Of a stretch of DNA of 64,000 bases, positions 34,628-43,842 are shown in pieces. The notes beneath the pieces were generated by a model, which was not told the DNA's origin, made no database searches, and saw nothing but the letters and a program-made list of their open reading frames with translations. The number at the start of each line of letters is the position of its first letter. Positions within the stretch are counted from its first letter, which is position 1. Source of the stretch: CAIKZY01 sp044374195 (lineage in GTDB: Bacteria; Actinomycetota; Actinomycetes; S36-B12); NCBI GenBank assembly GCA_044374195.1, contig JBILOY010000011.1, forward strand, positions 21,411-85,410. Direction: 5' to 3'. The translations under genes and the position numbers were made by a program.

Positions 34628-36013
34628 CTACCAGCGGGGCAAGGCCTTGCCCGGGTTGAGGATGTTCTCCGGATCCCACGCCGCCTTGATGCGCGAGTGC
34701 AGATCGATGGCCACGGCGTCTAGTTCCTGGGCCAGCACATTGCGCTTGAGGGTGCCGACACCGTGCTCGCCGGTGATCGTGCCGCCGCAGGCGAGAGCCA
34801 CATCAAGAATCTCGTTGAAGGCAGTCATGGCACGAACGGCCGCTGCCTCGTCACCGCGCGGGATCACGATGGTCGGATGCAGGTTGCCGTCGCCGGCATG
34901 ACCGAACGTTGCGATCATCACGTCGTTCTTCACCGCGAGCTCCGCAATCATCGTCATCGCGCGAGCGAGCTGCGAGCGAGGGACGGCAACATCGTCGAGC
35001 AGCCAGTCGCCCATAGTCTCGAGGGCGGGGATCGCCATCCGGCGAGCTCCGAGCAGCATCTCGGCCTGCTCGGGATCCTCGGAGCGGTAGACCTCGATGG
35101 CACCGGCTCTTTCACACAGTTCGAGAAGCAGATCAGCCTCGGCGATGCCTGCATCACCGGGAGCATCGCTCTGCGCAATAAGAAGGGCCTCGGCTGAGGT
35201 GTCGAGCCCCATCGGGCGCCAGGTCTCAACAGCCTGAATGGTGGTGCGATCCATCAGCTCGAGCATGCTCGGCGTCATCTTCGTCATGATCGCTTCGACC
35301 GCACGCCCCGCAGAGGCGATGTCGGGGAAGACGGCAACCGCGGTCGTCGCCGGAGGCGGAAGTGGACGCAGCTTGAGTCGCGCCATCGTCACGATGCCGA
35401 GGGTTCCCTCGCTGCCGACCATCAGGCCGGCAAGGTCATACCCGGCTACGCCTTTGACGGTCTTGCGACCAAGTCGAGTGATGCGACCGTCAGCAAGAAC
35501 GACTTCGAGGCCGAGCACGGCATCGCGCGTGACTCCGTACTTCACGCAGCACAGGCCACCAGCATTGGTGTTGACGTTACCGCCAATGGAGCAGAAGTCC
35601 TTGCTTGCAGGGTCGGGCGCGTACCAGAGGCCGTGCCCGGCGACATGTTCGCGCAGATCAGTGTTGAAGATGCCCGGCTGTGTTTCGACGTAGCCGTTGG
35701 AGATATCGACGTCGAGCACCGCGTTCATCTTCTCGACGCAGACGATCAGCGAGCCGTCAACGGCATTGGAGCCACCCGAGAGTCCGGAGCCAGCGCCGCG
35801 CGGCACCACCGGCACCCGATGCTTATGTGCTGCCTTCATTACCTCGGAGACCTGCTCGGTCGTGCGGGGGAAGACGACGGCGAAGGGCTCGCCTACTTCG
35901 GAGCCCGTCGAGCGATCCTGCTTATAGGTAGGAAGCCGATCGGGGTCAGTGACGACGTCACCGTCAGCAAGTACCGCAGCGCATGCGGCCAGGACGGCAT
36001 CCTCATCAGTCAC
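34628..36013 (-). CDS. FAD-binding oxidase, GlcD/D-lactate dehydrogenase type
   Basis: 461 residues from the GTG at 36013. FAD_binding_4 domain: TTEQVSEVMKAAHKHRVPVVPRGAGSGLSGGS, then CSIGGNVNTNAGGLCCVKYG, and the C-terminal cap with FGHAGDGNLHPTI and GTITGEHGVGTLKR. This is the GlcD family that oxidises D-2-hydroxy acids such as glycolate or D-lactate, feeding electrons to the quinone pool or a partner; no glcE/glcF is adjacent. Leaderless promoter shared with the divergent MFS gene. Confidence 0.93.
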   Translation of the reverse strand: MTDEDAVLAACAAVLADGDVVTDPDRLPTYKQDRSTGSEVGEPFAVVFPRTTEQVSEVMKAAHKHRVPVVPRGAGSGLSGGSNAVDGSLIVCVEKMNAVLDVDISNGYVETQPGIFNTDLREHVAGHGLWYAPDPASKDFCSIGGNVNTNAGGLCCVKYGVTRDAVLGLEVVLADGRITRLGRKTVKGVAGYDLAGLMVGSEGTLGIVTMARLKLRPLPPPATTAVAVFPDIASAGRAVEAIMTKMTPSMLELMDRTTIQAVETWRPMGLDTSAEALLIAQSDAPGDAGIAEADLLLELCERAGAIEVYRSEDPEQAEMLLGARRMAIPALETMGDWLLDDVAVPRSQLARAMTMIAELAVKNDVMIATFGHAGDGNLHPTIVIPRGDEAAAVRAMTAFNEILDVALACGGTITGEHGVGTLKRNVLAQELDAVAIDLHSRIKAAWDPENILNPGKALPRW

Positions 36014-36020
36014 GGGCGCA

Positions 36021-36030
36021 AGGCTAGCCT
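36021..36030. promoter_or_regulatory. palindromic bidirectional -10 element
   Basis: AGGCTAGCCT reads TAGCCT on both strands. The plus-strand box (36025-36030) is six bases from the MFS ATG; the minus-strand box (36026-36021) is seven bases from the oxidase GTG. One ten-base palindrome appears to serve two leaderless genes only 23 bases apart. Confidence 0.6.
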
Positions 36031-36036
36031 GGGGCA

Positions 36037-37629
36037 ATGACCACCGCCGATCGGCCGCCTCGCAGCGCCTTAGTGCTTCTCGCACTTGTGATGGGCGCCA
36101 TCGTTGCGAATATCAACCTGAGCATCGCGAATGTGGCGCTGCCCACCATCGGTCACGATCTGAACGCGTCACAGGATCAACTGACGGGCATCGCGAATGC
36201 CTTCGCCCTTGGGCTCGCCTCGACAGTTCTCTATCTCGGCACCATCGGCGATCGGTACGGACGCAAGCTGCTCTTCGTGCTCGGCGGCGTGCTGACGATC
36301 CCCACCGCGATGCTCGCCGCGTGGGCTCCCAATGCCGAGATGCTCACGATCTCGCGCTTCCTTGGCGGTATCGCTGCAGCTCTGCTCTTCCCCACTACTC
36401 TCTCGCTGATCAATGCCCTCTATAAGAACAAGGCGAAGGTCGGCGCAATAGCGCTGTGGTCGGGCATCGGTGGCGGCGGCGCAGCGCTCGGCCCGCTGAT
36501 CGGTGGGTGGCTCCTGGAGAGCTACTGGTGGGGTTCGGTCTTCCTCATCACGCTGCCGCTAGACATCATCGCCCTGGTCGTCGGATTGATCGTGCTGCCC
36601 TGGCACGCCAGCGAGGAGCGCTTCAAGGTCGATCACCTCGGCGGAATTCTCTCCGTTCTAGGAGTCGGCGGGCTGGTGCTCAGTATCGAGATCGCCGACA
36701 AAGGCTTCTCTCCAAGCTGGTTCGCGCTCTTTTTCAGCGCTCTCGTCGCTCTCGCACTCTTCTTCTGGCGCCAGACAAAGGCTCCTCGCCCGCTCATCTC
36801 GATTCCCCTCGCGAAGGCACGCACCTTCTGGGTCGCATTCGTCGCCGGCGCGATTACCTTCGGATCACTCATCGGTGCGATGTTCATCGGTCAGCAGTTC
36901 ACCCAGAATGTTCTTGGCTATTCGACCTTCGAGGCTGCCGAGGTCGTACTGCCCGCGGCGATCTTCACCGCGCTTGGTGGCGCCTTGGGCGGCAAGCTCA
37001 TCAGCGGCAAGGGCTCGCAGTTCACCTTCATGCTTGGCCTGGGTTCAGTCGCCCTCGCTTTCACGATCATGCTCATCACTTGGACGGATCAGGCGCAGCT
37101 CGGCTGGATCCTCGCCGCCTACACCTTCATGGGCCTGGGCGTTGGTCTCGCCTCGACTTCCGCATCGCGTGCACTGATGTCATCGGTTCCGCCGAGCCGC
37201 GGTGGCATGGGCTCATCGTTCCTGGATCTCACTCGCGATTTCGGTGGAGCGATCCTGCAGGCACTCATGGGTGGCCTCCTGGCCGCCGCTTACGCGAGCC
37301 ACATGCTCGGCTCGATCTCGTCCGCGCCTTCTGACGAGACTTCAAAGATCACCAACCAGGTCGCCGACGAGCTCACCAGCTCGTTCACGAGCGCCTCCGA
37401 CGTCGCGCAGCAGTACCCGCAGTACTCGACCGACATTCTCTCCGCGGCATCGCAGGCCTTCACCGATGGCAAGAGCATCGCAATCGTCGTTGCGCTCGCG
37501 ATGACACTCATCGGTCTCGCGCTGGTGCTGGCGCGCTTCCCTGGCAAGTCGAAGGAAGAAGCTTTCTACGATCACATCGCCGCGAGCGAGCCCAGCTCGG
37601 GACAGACGCAGGCGACCTCAGCCCAGTAG
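36037..37629 (+). CDS. MFS transporter, DHA2 (EmrB/QacA) type
   Basis: 530 residues with about 14 membrane spans, the DHA2 drug:H+ antiporter layout. Motifs: NINLSIANVALPTIGHDL in TM1, GTIGDRYGRKLLFVLGG (motif A) and GGIAAALLFPTTLSLI, and GPLIGGWLLESYWWGSVFLI (motif C region). The soluble loop near residues 430-475 carries SerThr-rich sequence before the last span. Substrate unknown. Confidence 0.92.
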   Translation: MTTADRPPRSALVLLALVMGAIVANINLSIANVALPTIGHDLNASQDQLTGIANAFALGLASTVLYLGTIGDRYGRKLLFVLGGVLTIPTAMLAAWAPNAEMLTISRFLGGIAAALLFPTTLSLINALYKNKAKVGAIALWSGIGGGGAALGPLIGGWLLESYWWGSVFLITLPLDIIALVVGLIVLPWHASEERFKVDHLGGILSVLGVGGLVLSIEIADKGFSPSWFALFFSALVALALFFWRQTKAPRPLISIPLAKARTFWVAFVAGAITFGSLIGAMFIGQQFTQNVLGYSTFEAAEVVLPAAIFTALGGALGGKLISGKGSQFTFMLGLGSVALAFTIMLITWTDQAQLGWILAAYTFMGLGVGLASTSASRALMSSVPPSRGGMGSSFLDLTRDFGGAILQALMGGLLAAAYASHMLGSISSAPSDETSKITNQVADELTSSFTSASDVAQQYPQYSTDILSAASQAFTDGKSIAIVVALAMTLIGLALVLARFPGKSKEEAFYDHIAASEPSSGQTQATSAQ

Positions 37630-37647
37630 GGCAGAATATGAGCCCCC

Positions 37648-37720
37648 GGCCCCGTAGCTCAGGGGATAGAGCGTCGGTTTCCTAAACCGTGCGTCGCATG
37701 TTCGAATCATGCCGGGGCCA
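37648..37720 (+). tRNA. tRNA-Arg (CCT)
   Basis: 73 bases. Acceptor GGCCCCG pairs with CGGGGCC, D-arm GCTCAGGGGATAGAGC, anticodon loop TTCCTAA with anticodon CCT, T-arm TGTTCGAATCATG. CCA not encoded. Reads AGG codons. Confidence 0.93.
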
Positions 37721-37864
37721 CAGAATTTGTCACTGGTTCCAGCTCAAGCCCACGTCTTTACCCTCCCCAAGCCGGCCCCCTCAGCCAGCTCGTGGAAAGC
37801 CCCGCTGAGTTGCTCAAGGCTTTGCTCGACTCCGAGAATCTCAGAGTCACGCTTAAATAGGGCT

Positions 37865-38743
37865 ATGACCAAGACCGTTCAGCCAATCCTGTCCAGCGGA
37901 ACCTTCACCCTTGGCGCGAAGGGATCTGACCCGCTCACCGTTCGTCGACTCGGGTTCGGCGCGATGCGCATCACGGGTAATGGCATCTGGGGAGACCCGC
38001 AGGATCACGACACCGCCATCTCGGTGCTTCGTCGCGCCGTCGAGCTCGGCGTCGACTTCATCGACACGGCAGATGCCTACGGTCCCGACGTCAGCGAGAA
38101 CCTCATCCGTGAGGCACTTCACCCGTACGACAACGTGATCATCGCGACCAAGGGCGGCCTGACACGGCAAGGCCCCGACGCCTGGGAGCCGGTCGGACGC
38201 CCCGCTTACCTTCGCCAGTGCGTGAAGATGTCGCTTCGACGCCTCGGCGTCGAGCGAATTGATCTGTGGCAGTTGCACCGCATTGACCCGCAGGTGCCGA
38301 TGGCCGACCAGTTCGGGGAGATCGCGGAGTTGCAGCGCGAGGGCCTGATCCGTCACGTCGGCCTGTCCGAGGTGTCGGTCGACGATGTCCGGGCGGCTAG
38401 TGAGTACTTCGACGTCGTCAGCGTGCAGAACCACTACAACGTCGGTGCCCGCACCAGCGAAGAACTGCTGCAGTATTGCGAAGCTCACGGCATCGGCTTC
38501 ATCCCGTGGTTCCCGCTCGGCGGCAGAGAACTGGTCGCGGCCGACAGCCCACTTTCCGCGATCGCTGCTCGCGTTGGTGCCACTGCGGGACAGGTGGCGC
38601 TCGCCTGGCTGCTGCAGCACTCGCCGGTCATGCTGCCGATTCCCGGAACCGGTTCGATCGCGCACCTCGACGAGAACTGCGCTGCTGCTCTCGTCAAACT
38701 CGACGATGCCACGATGGCCGAGCTGGATCGACTCTCAGCATGA
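37865..38743 (+). CDS. aldo/keto reductase
   Basis: 292 residues from the ATG at 37865, preceded at six bases by TTAAAT; the frame upstream runs back into tRNA-Arg. (beta/alpha)8 NADPH oxidoreductase with the tetrad Asp/Tyr in VDFIDTADAYG, Lys in IATKGG and His in LWQLHRID. C-terminal IPGTGSIAHLDENCAA binds the cofactor phosphate. Substrate unknown. The downstream membrane gene starts seven bases after the stop. Confidence 0.92.
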   Translation: MTKTVQPILSSGTFTLGAKGSDPLTVRRLGFGAMRITGNGIWGDPQDHDTAISVLRRAVELGVDFIDTADAYGPDVSENLIREALHPYDNVIIATKGGLTRQGPDAWEPVGRPAYLRQCVKMSLRRLGVERIDLWQLHRIDPQVPMADQFGEIAELQREGLIRHVGLSEVSVDDVRAASEYFDVVSVQNHYNVGARTSEELLQYCEAHGIGFIPWFPLGGRELVAADSPLSAIAARVGATAGQVALAWLLQHSPVMLPIPGTGSIAHLDENCAAALVKLDDATMAELDRLSA

Positions 38744-38750
38744 CGCGATC

Positions 38751-39137
38751 ATGAGTTCACCACGACGCAATCGCGGCAACGGCGCCTTCTGGGTCTACCT
38801 GTCTATTGCCGCAATCGGCCTGATCGGTACCGCCTACTTCAATATCAAGGGCTTCACCGAGCCATCGGATTCGTTCTTTGCCGCGTGGTTCGCCAACTCG
38901 GCTGTGATCTCTCTTTCGATCGATCTGCTCGTGGTCGCGAGTGCGGCATCAATCTTCATCATCCTTGAGGGCCGCCGGCTAGGCATGCGCTGGTACTGGC
39001 TTTACGTGGCCGCCTCGTTCATCACAGCAGTCGCCTTCACCTTTGCTCTTTTCCTGGCCATGCGAGAACGAAAGCTTGCCGCCGATGAGCGCGATGCCAT
39101 CGCCTCGCTGCCAGAGGGCCCAGACCAAGGGAACTAG
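38751..39137 (+). CDS. DUF2834 membrane protein
   Basis: 128 residues with three membrane spans. The middle contains FAAWFANSAVISLSIDLLVVASAASIF and EGRRLGMRWYWLYV, matching DUF2834, whose members combine FFxNxxxxFxxxDLLV and EGRRLGMR segments. Function unknown. Likely co-transcribed with the aldo/keto reductase. Confidence 0.82.
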   Translation: MSSPRRNRGNGAFWVYLSIAAIGLIGTAYFNIKGFTEPSDSFFAAWFANSAVISLSIDLLVVASAASIFIILEGRRLGMRWYWLYVAASFITAVAFTFALFLAMRERKLAADERDAIASLPEGPDQGN

Positions 39138-39328
39138 CCGCCCCTGGCAGTGGCGCGCGTGGCCCGGGTGAGGATTCCGTCGCGGACAATGCCAGTCCAA
39201 GCCTCAATGTGACCGTGATCACCGCCTGAGGGCTTGGGTTGGGGTAGTTCTCGACGTGCGGAGATCCAGATGGCGGGTTACCTTCGAAACGCGGCGCCCG
39301 CCGCGAACACCTATCTAAAGGAATGTTC

Positions 39329-39916
39329 ATGAGAATCGCCCGCACTTCAGCCATCGTGGCACTCGCCGCGGCAGCTGCGCTTACCTTCTCCGCCTGCAGC
39401 AGCTCGTCCAACGACGCTGCTATGGCCCCCAGCGAATCAGCCGCGGCTCCCGCAGAATCAGCCCCCGCCGAGGTCGCCACTGTTGGCACCATCGTTGAGA
39501 TTGCCGCTTCAGATCCGAACTTCAGCACTCTGGTTGCCGCCGTTGACGCAGCAGGCCTGGTCGAAACCCTCAATGGCGCTGGTCCCTTCACGGTCTTCGC
39601 ACCCACAAATGATGCTTTCGCAGCTCTCCCCGCCGGTGTGCTCGACGCACTCCTGCTCCCGGAGAACAAGGATCTTCTCGTCCAGATCCTTACCTACCAC
39701 GTAGTCCCCGGCACGGTCATGGCTGCTGATGTCATGGCAGGCGATGTCGCCACGGTCGAGGGCCAGAACATCACCATCGCAACCGATGGCGGAGTTACGG
39801 TCAACGGCGCTGCAGTCCTGCAGACTGACATCGTTGCCTCCAACGGCGTTATCCACGTCATCGACGCAGTTCTGCTGCCGCCGGGAGTCGACGCAGCCGC
39901 TCTCGCCACTCCGTAA
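39329..39916 (+). CDS. fasciclin domain lipoprotein
   Basis: 195 residues from the second of two ATGs, which is better spaced from AAAGGA. Lipoprotein signal ends in LTFSACSS; an Ala/Ser/Pro/Glu linker of 40 residues follows; then one FAS1 domain with TLVAAVDAAGLVETLNGAGPFTVFAPTNDAFAAL (H1 box) and the H2-type IHVIDAVLLPP. FAS1 domains mediate adhesion or ligand binding at the cell surface. A strong hairpin follows. Confidence 0.93.
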   Translation: MRIARTSAIVALAAAAALTFSACSSSSNDAAMAPSESAAAPAESAPAEVATVGTIVEIAASDPNFSTLVAAVDAAGLVETLNGAGPFTVFAPTNDAFAALPAGVLDALLLPENKDLLVQILTYHVVPGTVMAADVMAGDVATVEGQNITIATDGGVTVNGAAVLQTDIVASNGVIHVIDAVLLPPGVDAAALATP

Positions 39917-39949
39917 CACCCGCACAACTCCCACATTGCCTTCGGGCAG

Positions 39950-39998
39950 GTGCACGAAGCCCCGGATCACTCAGTGGTCCGGGGCTTCGTTCGTGCAC
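39950..39998. terminator. terminator between fasciclin and Rieske genes
   Basis: Inverted repeat GTGCACGAAGCCCCGGA / TCCGGGGCTTCG(T)TCGTGCAC with an 11-base loop, between convergent genes. Confidence 0.8.
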
Positions 39999-40033
39999 GA
40001 TGTGCTGACACTTTCAGCACTTTCCTGACGGGT

Positions 40034-40624
40034 CTAAATCCCTTCAATGAACACCGTGTCGCCTCGCCTCGAGACACCAAGACGCGCGAGCGGCGAAAGC
40101 CCGCCGGGGCCTCCACGGGAAACTCCTGACACCGAGTCGAACACTGCGCCATGGCAGCCGCAGCGAAGAGCATCGCTGAAGAGCGACACGATGCATCCGG
40201 CGTGAGTGCAGGTGGCGTCCAACGCAGTGAGGGATGAGCCTCGACGCACGATGAAGACCTCTCGTGAAAGGCCACGGCTGTCGATTACCGACCAAGCGCT
40301 CGTGACTCCATCGGGGATAGCAGAGATTGGCCCCAGTTCACCGACCGATCGCGTCACCTTCGCCGCTGATGACTCTGGCGCTGAGGGCGCGGCACTTGAG
40401 GTGGGTTGTGGTGCTTGGGGACGCACTTGCACCTTGGCACCGCGACGCCACACGAGCGTGTTCCCGCGCCGAACTCCGCGCCATTCATGGCCGTTGAACA
40501 CGATCTTGTCGCCGACGCGACGCGGAGGCGTAGTCGGCCCCGACGCTGCAGCGGCACTTGCGGTCGGAATGGCCAGAAATGCCGCTGCGGCGAGAAGTGC
40601 TCGTCTACCAAGTAAGCGCATCAT
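40034..40624 (-). CDS. exported Rieske [2Fe-2S] protein
   Basis: 196 residues (ATG-ATG; start 40624 or 40621). N-terminus LLGRRALLAAAAFLAIPTASA has a twin-Arg followed by a hydrophobic run, a possible Tat signal, as expected for a protein exported with its cluster. After a Pro/Ser linker the C-terminal Rieske box has CTHAGCIV and CGCHGAVFD, the two Cys-x-His pairs. Electron partner unknown; no bc1 or oxygenase genes are near. Confidence 0.9.
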   Translation of the reverse strand: MMRLLGRRALLAAAAFLAIPTASAAAASGPTTPPRRVGDKIVFNGHEWRGVRRGNTLVWRRGAKVQVRPQAPQPTSSAAPSAPESSAAKVTRSVGELGPISAIPDGVTSAWSVIDSRGLSREVFIVRRGSSLTALDATCTHAGCIVSLFSDALRCGCHGAVFDSVSGVSRGGPGGLSPLARLGVSRRGDTVFIEGI

Positions 40625-40764
40625 AGAATTTCACCTTGAGAAACCGACCGAGTCAACAGTTTCAGAGCGAATACCTCGTGAAGGGTCGGTGCCCCCACCC
40701 CCTCGAAGGTGCCGCTCCACTTGCGGCAAGTCGCGTCCGCTGGCCGCGAAGGTAGACTTCATGA

Positions 40765-41775
40765 ATGCGGATGGGACTTCTGGCGTACGGCGCCATCGGA
40801 CACGAACACAATCTTGCAGTTCAGAACACCGAGAGTCTTGAGCTAACCGCCGTCTGCGACGTCAACCCCGAGCGCATTGCAGCTGCGCGGGAGCTCGCCC
40901 CCGACGTCGCCGCCTTCGCGAGCGCCGAGGAGATGCTCGACTCCGGCCTCGTCGACGTCGTCGTGGTGTCAACCCCTCCCAATACCCACCATTACTGGGC
41001 GATGGAAGCCCTGCGACGAGGCATCCACGTCGTACTCGAGAAGCCAATGGCTCTCACCGCCCAGGAGTGCGACGAGGCAATGGCGCTGGCGCGAGAGAAG
41101 GGCCTGACCCTCATCGTGTTCCAGAACCGGCGATTCGATGCGGACTTCGTCACCATCCGTCGGCTCATTCGCGAGGGCGCCATCGGCGAGGTATTCCAAT
41201 ACGACAGTTTCGTCGGCGGTTATTCGCGCCCCTGCGACTACTGGCACTCCGATGTCGCGGTCTCAGGCGGCGCCATCTTCGACTGGGGCTCTCACTACCT
41301 CGATCAGATCCTTGATCTATTCGACCAGGATATCGCGTACGTCTCAGGCGTGAATCACAAGCGTCATTGGAATCACGTCACGAATGCCGATCATTCGGTG
41401 GTCACCGTAACATTTGTTGACGGCACCCAGGCTACGTTCGTCAACTCGGATCTGTCTGCTGCTCGACCCCCGAAGTTCCGGGTGTTCGGCACGCAGGGCG
41501 CAATCGTTGCTGATTGGGACCCTGCGGCAGAACCCGCCGTGGCCGATCTTCCTGCGCTCGTCACCATCTACGCACCTGACGGTTCTTCACGATCTGTCAC
41601 CCTCGATGAGGTTCCCGCCTACACCTTTCATCGTGAGCTTGCCGCGCATCTCGCGTCCGGAGCCCCGATGCAGGTCTCCGCACAGCAGTCGCGCGATGTC
41701 GTTGCCGTGATGGAAGCTGCAGAGGAGTCGGCGAAGAGTCTTGGCCGACAGGTCGTTCCTGAACTCCTGCGGTGA
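40765..41775 (+). CDS. Gfo/Idh/MocA family oxidoreductase
   Basis: 336 residues, leaderless (TAGACT six bases before the ATG). Rossmann start LLAYGAIGHEHNLAV, then VVVSTPPNTHHYWAMEALRRGIHVVLEKPMALTAQE with the family's EKP lysine motif, and the C-terminal GGAIFDWGSHYLDQILDL with the catalytic His. NAD(P)-dependent dehydrogenase acting on a sugar or polyol. Translationally coupled (GTGA) to the next gene, a relative of the same family. Confidence 0.92.
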   Translation: MRMGLLAYGAIGHEHNLAVQNTESLELTAVCDVNPERIAAARELAPDVAAFASAEEMLDSGLVDVVVVSTPPNTHHYWAMEALRRGIHVVLEKPMALTAQECDEAMALAREKGLTLIVFQNRRFDADFVTIRRLIREGAIGEVFQYDSFVGGYSRPCDYWHSDVAVSGGAIFDWGSHYLDQILDLFDQDIAYVSGVNHKRHWNHVTNADHSVVTVTFVDGTQATFVNSDLSAARPPKFRVFGTQGAIVADWDPAAEPAVADLPALVTIYAPDGSSRSVTLDEVPAYTFHRELAAHLASGAPMQVSAQQSRDVVAVMEAAEESAKSLGRQVVPELLR

Positions 41776-42713
41776 CCGACGTTCGCTGGGGAATTCTCGG
41801 CGCCGGCTGGATTGTGCAGCAGGCGACTGGCGCCGCACTGCGTTCAGCCCATGCTGCGTCGCTCCAGATCGTTGCAGCGCGTGATCTCGCGCGCGCGGAA
41901 ACGGTAGGTGCTGCACGAGCGGTGACTGACTACCGCGCAGTGATCGAGGCTGATGATGTCGACGCGGTCTACATCGCCCTATCGAATGAGATGCATCTGC
42001 CGTGGATTCTTGCGGCCGTCGAAGCAGGTAAGCACGTGGTGTGCGAAAAGCCGCTCACCCTTTCTCCCCAAGACACGGAGTCAGCGTTCGATGCAGCAGA
42101 CCGGGCAGGTGTGCTGCTCGTCGAGGCCGTCTGGTCGCGCTGGCACCCGCGCATCGAGCGCATCGTCGAACTCTGCCGCGACGGTGAGCTCGGCGAAATC
42201 GAGACCTTTCTCGGCACCTTCACCTTCCCGGAGGTCACGCCGGGTAACTATCGACTCGAAGCTGAGCGCGGTGGCGGTGCCCTCCTGGACGTCGGCATCT
42301 ATCCCCTTCACGTGCTCGCCGCCTGCATGCCCACAGTTACGTTCCTCCCTTCATCAGTTGAACGACATGAACGTGATGGTGTCGATCTCACCACTCAGGC
42401 GACCCTTGAGTGGGAGCACGGGCGAGCGAGCATCGCGTGCTCGTTCAAGATGCCCGAGTCACAGCGGTTGGTCATCGCCGGCACTCAGCAAAGCGTCAGT
42501 GTTGATGACGATCAGGCATTCACGAGCTGGCGGACTCAGACGTCGCTCACCATCGGGTCCCGCGTCGAGAACTTCGTGGCTGTCGACGCCTACCAGCGAA
42601 TGTTCGAGGCCGTCACACGTCGCATCCTCGGCGAAGACGATTGGGTCATGCCTCGAGAGGAATCTGAACGCGTCGCCAGCATGGTCGAGCAGATCCAGCG
42701 GTGGAGAACCTGA
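41772..42713 (+). CDS. Gfo/Idh/MocA family oxidoreductase
   Basis: 313 residues from a GTG that overlaps the previous stop. Rossmann WGILGAGWIVQQATGAAL, then VYIALSNEMHLPWILAAVEAGKHVVCEKPLTLS and LVEAVWSRWHPRIERI; GGGALLDVGIYPLHVLAA carries the catalytic region. This pattern resembles trans-1,2-dihydrobenzene-1,2-diol/D-xylose dehydrogenase-like members. Substrate unknown; two adjacent members suggest sequential steps or a heteromer. Confidence 0.9.
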   Translation: MTDVRWGILGAGWIVQQATGAALRSAHAASLQIVAARDLARAETVGAARAVTDYRAVIEADDVDAVYIALSNEMHLPWILAAVEAGKHVVCEKPLTLSPQDTESAFDAADRAGVLLVEAVWSRWHPRIERIVELCRDGELGEIETFLGTFTFPEVTPGNYRLEAERGGGALLDVGIYPLHVLAACMPTVTFLPSSVERHERDGVDLTTQATLEWEHGRASIACSFKMPESQRLVIAGTQQSVSVDDDQAFTSWRTQTSLTIGSRVENFVAVDAYQRMFEAVTRRILGEDDWVMPREESERVASMVEQIQRWRT

Positions 42714-42880
42714 GCACACGATTCGCTCAATGCCCGTTGCCCCCTACTGCTTGAGCGCGGCTCAGTGCTGACGGCGCGGCGCCGCGTACGGCTCCCCGAA
42801 TCGCGTCGAACTGCCGACCTCCTTGGGTGAAGCGTCCAAGGGTGGTAGCGATTCTTGGCGAGGAGGTGCAGACTGATTGA

Positions 42881-43837
42881 ATGAAACCGATAACTCATGT
42901 ATCGAATCGGGTCGTGGCCGCGGCCGCGGCCACCGTTCTTGTTGCAGGCTCGATGATCTGGGCTGCTTCGCCTGCCATGGCCGCGGATGTCATCGTCCCA
43001 CCGGGAAGCTCGAAGATGCCCGCTGGTGCCATCGACTGCACCCCACGCGCCGACGGATCCCCCGTTCCCCGGGAGTGCACTCAGGCACCGGGTCAAGGAT
43101 CCGACTCAGAATCCTTCGACACCTCGAGTATCCCCGGGATGGAAATCACTCCCGGTGCCGCGCGTACCGCAACCACCTTCAATCTCCGACCCATGATTGC
43201 GGCGCTGGGGAAGTATGCGTCGTTGCCCATCTTCTACGTTGATTTCGGCGATGGCACCGGGTTCGGGGGCTCCGGTGACCTCAAGGCACTGGGCAGTTTC
43301 CCTTCGTCGCATGTGTACGTGAATCCCGGTACCTACAAGGTGACCGGCTACGCCTCCATGAACGGCCGCACCGAGAGCACGTCGGCCACGGTCACGATCG
43401 TTCCCGCCAAGGAAGAGCCCGCAGCGGCTAAGGAAACCCAGGACTGGCAGCAGGCGGCAACTCCCGCCGCGAAGGCCGTTGTCCCTGTGGCAGCGGCTGA
43501 TCGTGGCGGCTCACTCAGCGTCGGCACCGCGGTGTCGTCGATCACTGAGCGCACCGCCAAAGCGGCTGCTGCTACTGAGGGCAGGGCTCCTCAGGTCAAC
43601 GCCACCACAGGCCAGACCACTTTGGTGAACATTGCGTCCTTGCCCGCTGGCAGCACCGTCAATGCCCGCGTCAAGATCGGGAAAACCTGGACAACCCTGC
43701 CCGCCTCACAGGTCGCGACAAACGGCGTTCTCACCCTTCCAGCGTTGACTTTCACCAAAGCCGGCACCTATCCCGTCAAGCTCACTCTCTCGAACGGCTC
43801 AACACGCTACGTGAAGGTGAAGGTCAACAAGGGCTAA
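42881..43837 (+). CDS. secreted PKD-like protein
   Basis: 318 residues. Signal peptide ending around ASPAMAAD. Residues 80-170 contain LPIFYVDFGDGTGFGGSGDL and HVYVNPGTYKVTGYASM, a PKD-type beta-sandwich. An Ala/Pro/Glu linker follows, then a second small beta domain (VNARVKIGKTWTTLPAS...AGTYPVKLTLSNGSTRYVKVKVNKG). No sortase motif or membrane anchor is visible. Surface or extracellular binding role is likely; target unknown. Confidence 0.75.
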   Translation: MKPITHVSNRVVAAAAATVLVAGSMIWAASPAMAADVIVPPGSSKMPAGAIDCTPRADGSPVPRECTQAPGQGSDSESFDTSSIPGMEITPGAARTATTFNLRPMIAALGKYASLPIFYVDFGDGTGFGGSGDLKALGSFPSSHVYVNPGTYKVTGYASMNGRTESTSATVTIVPAKEEPAAAKETQDWQQAATPAAKAVVPVAAADRGGSLSVGTAVSSITERTAKAAAATEGRAPQVNATTGQTTLVNIASLPAGSTVNARVKIGKTWTTLPASQVATNGVLTLPALTFTKAGTYPVKLTLSNGSTRYVKVKVNKG

Positions 43838-43842
43838 GTGCT

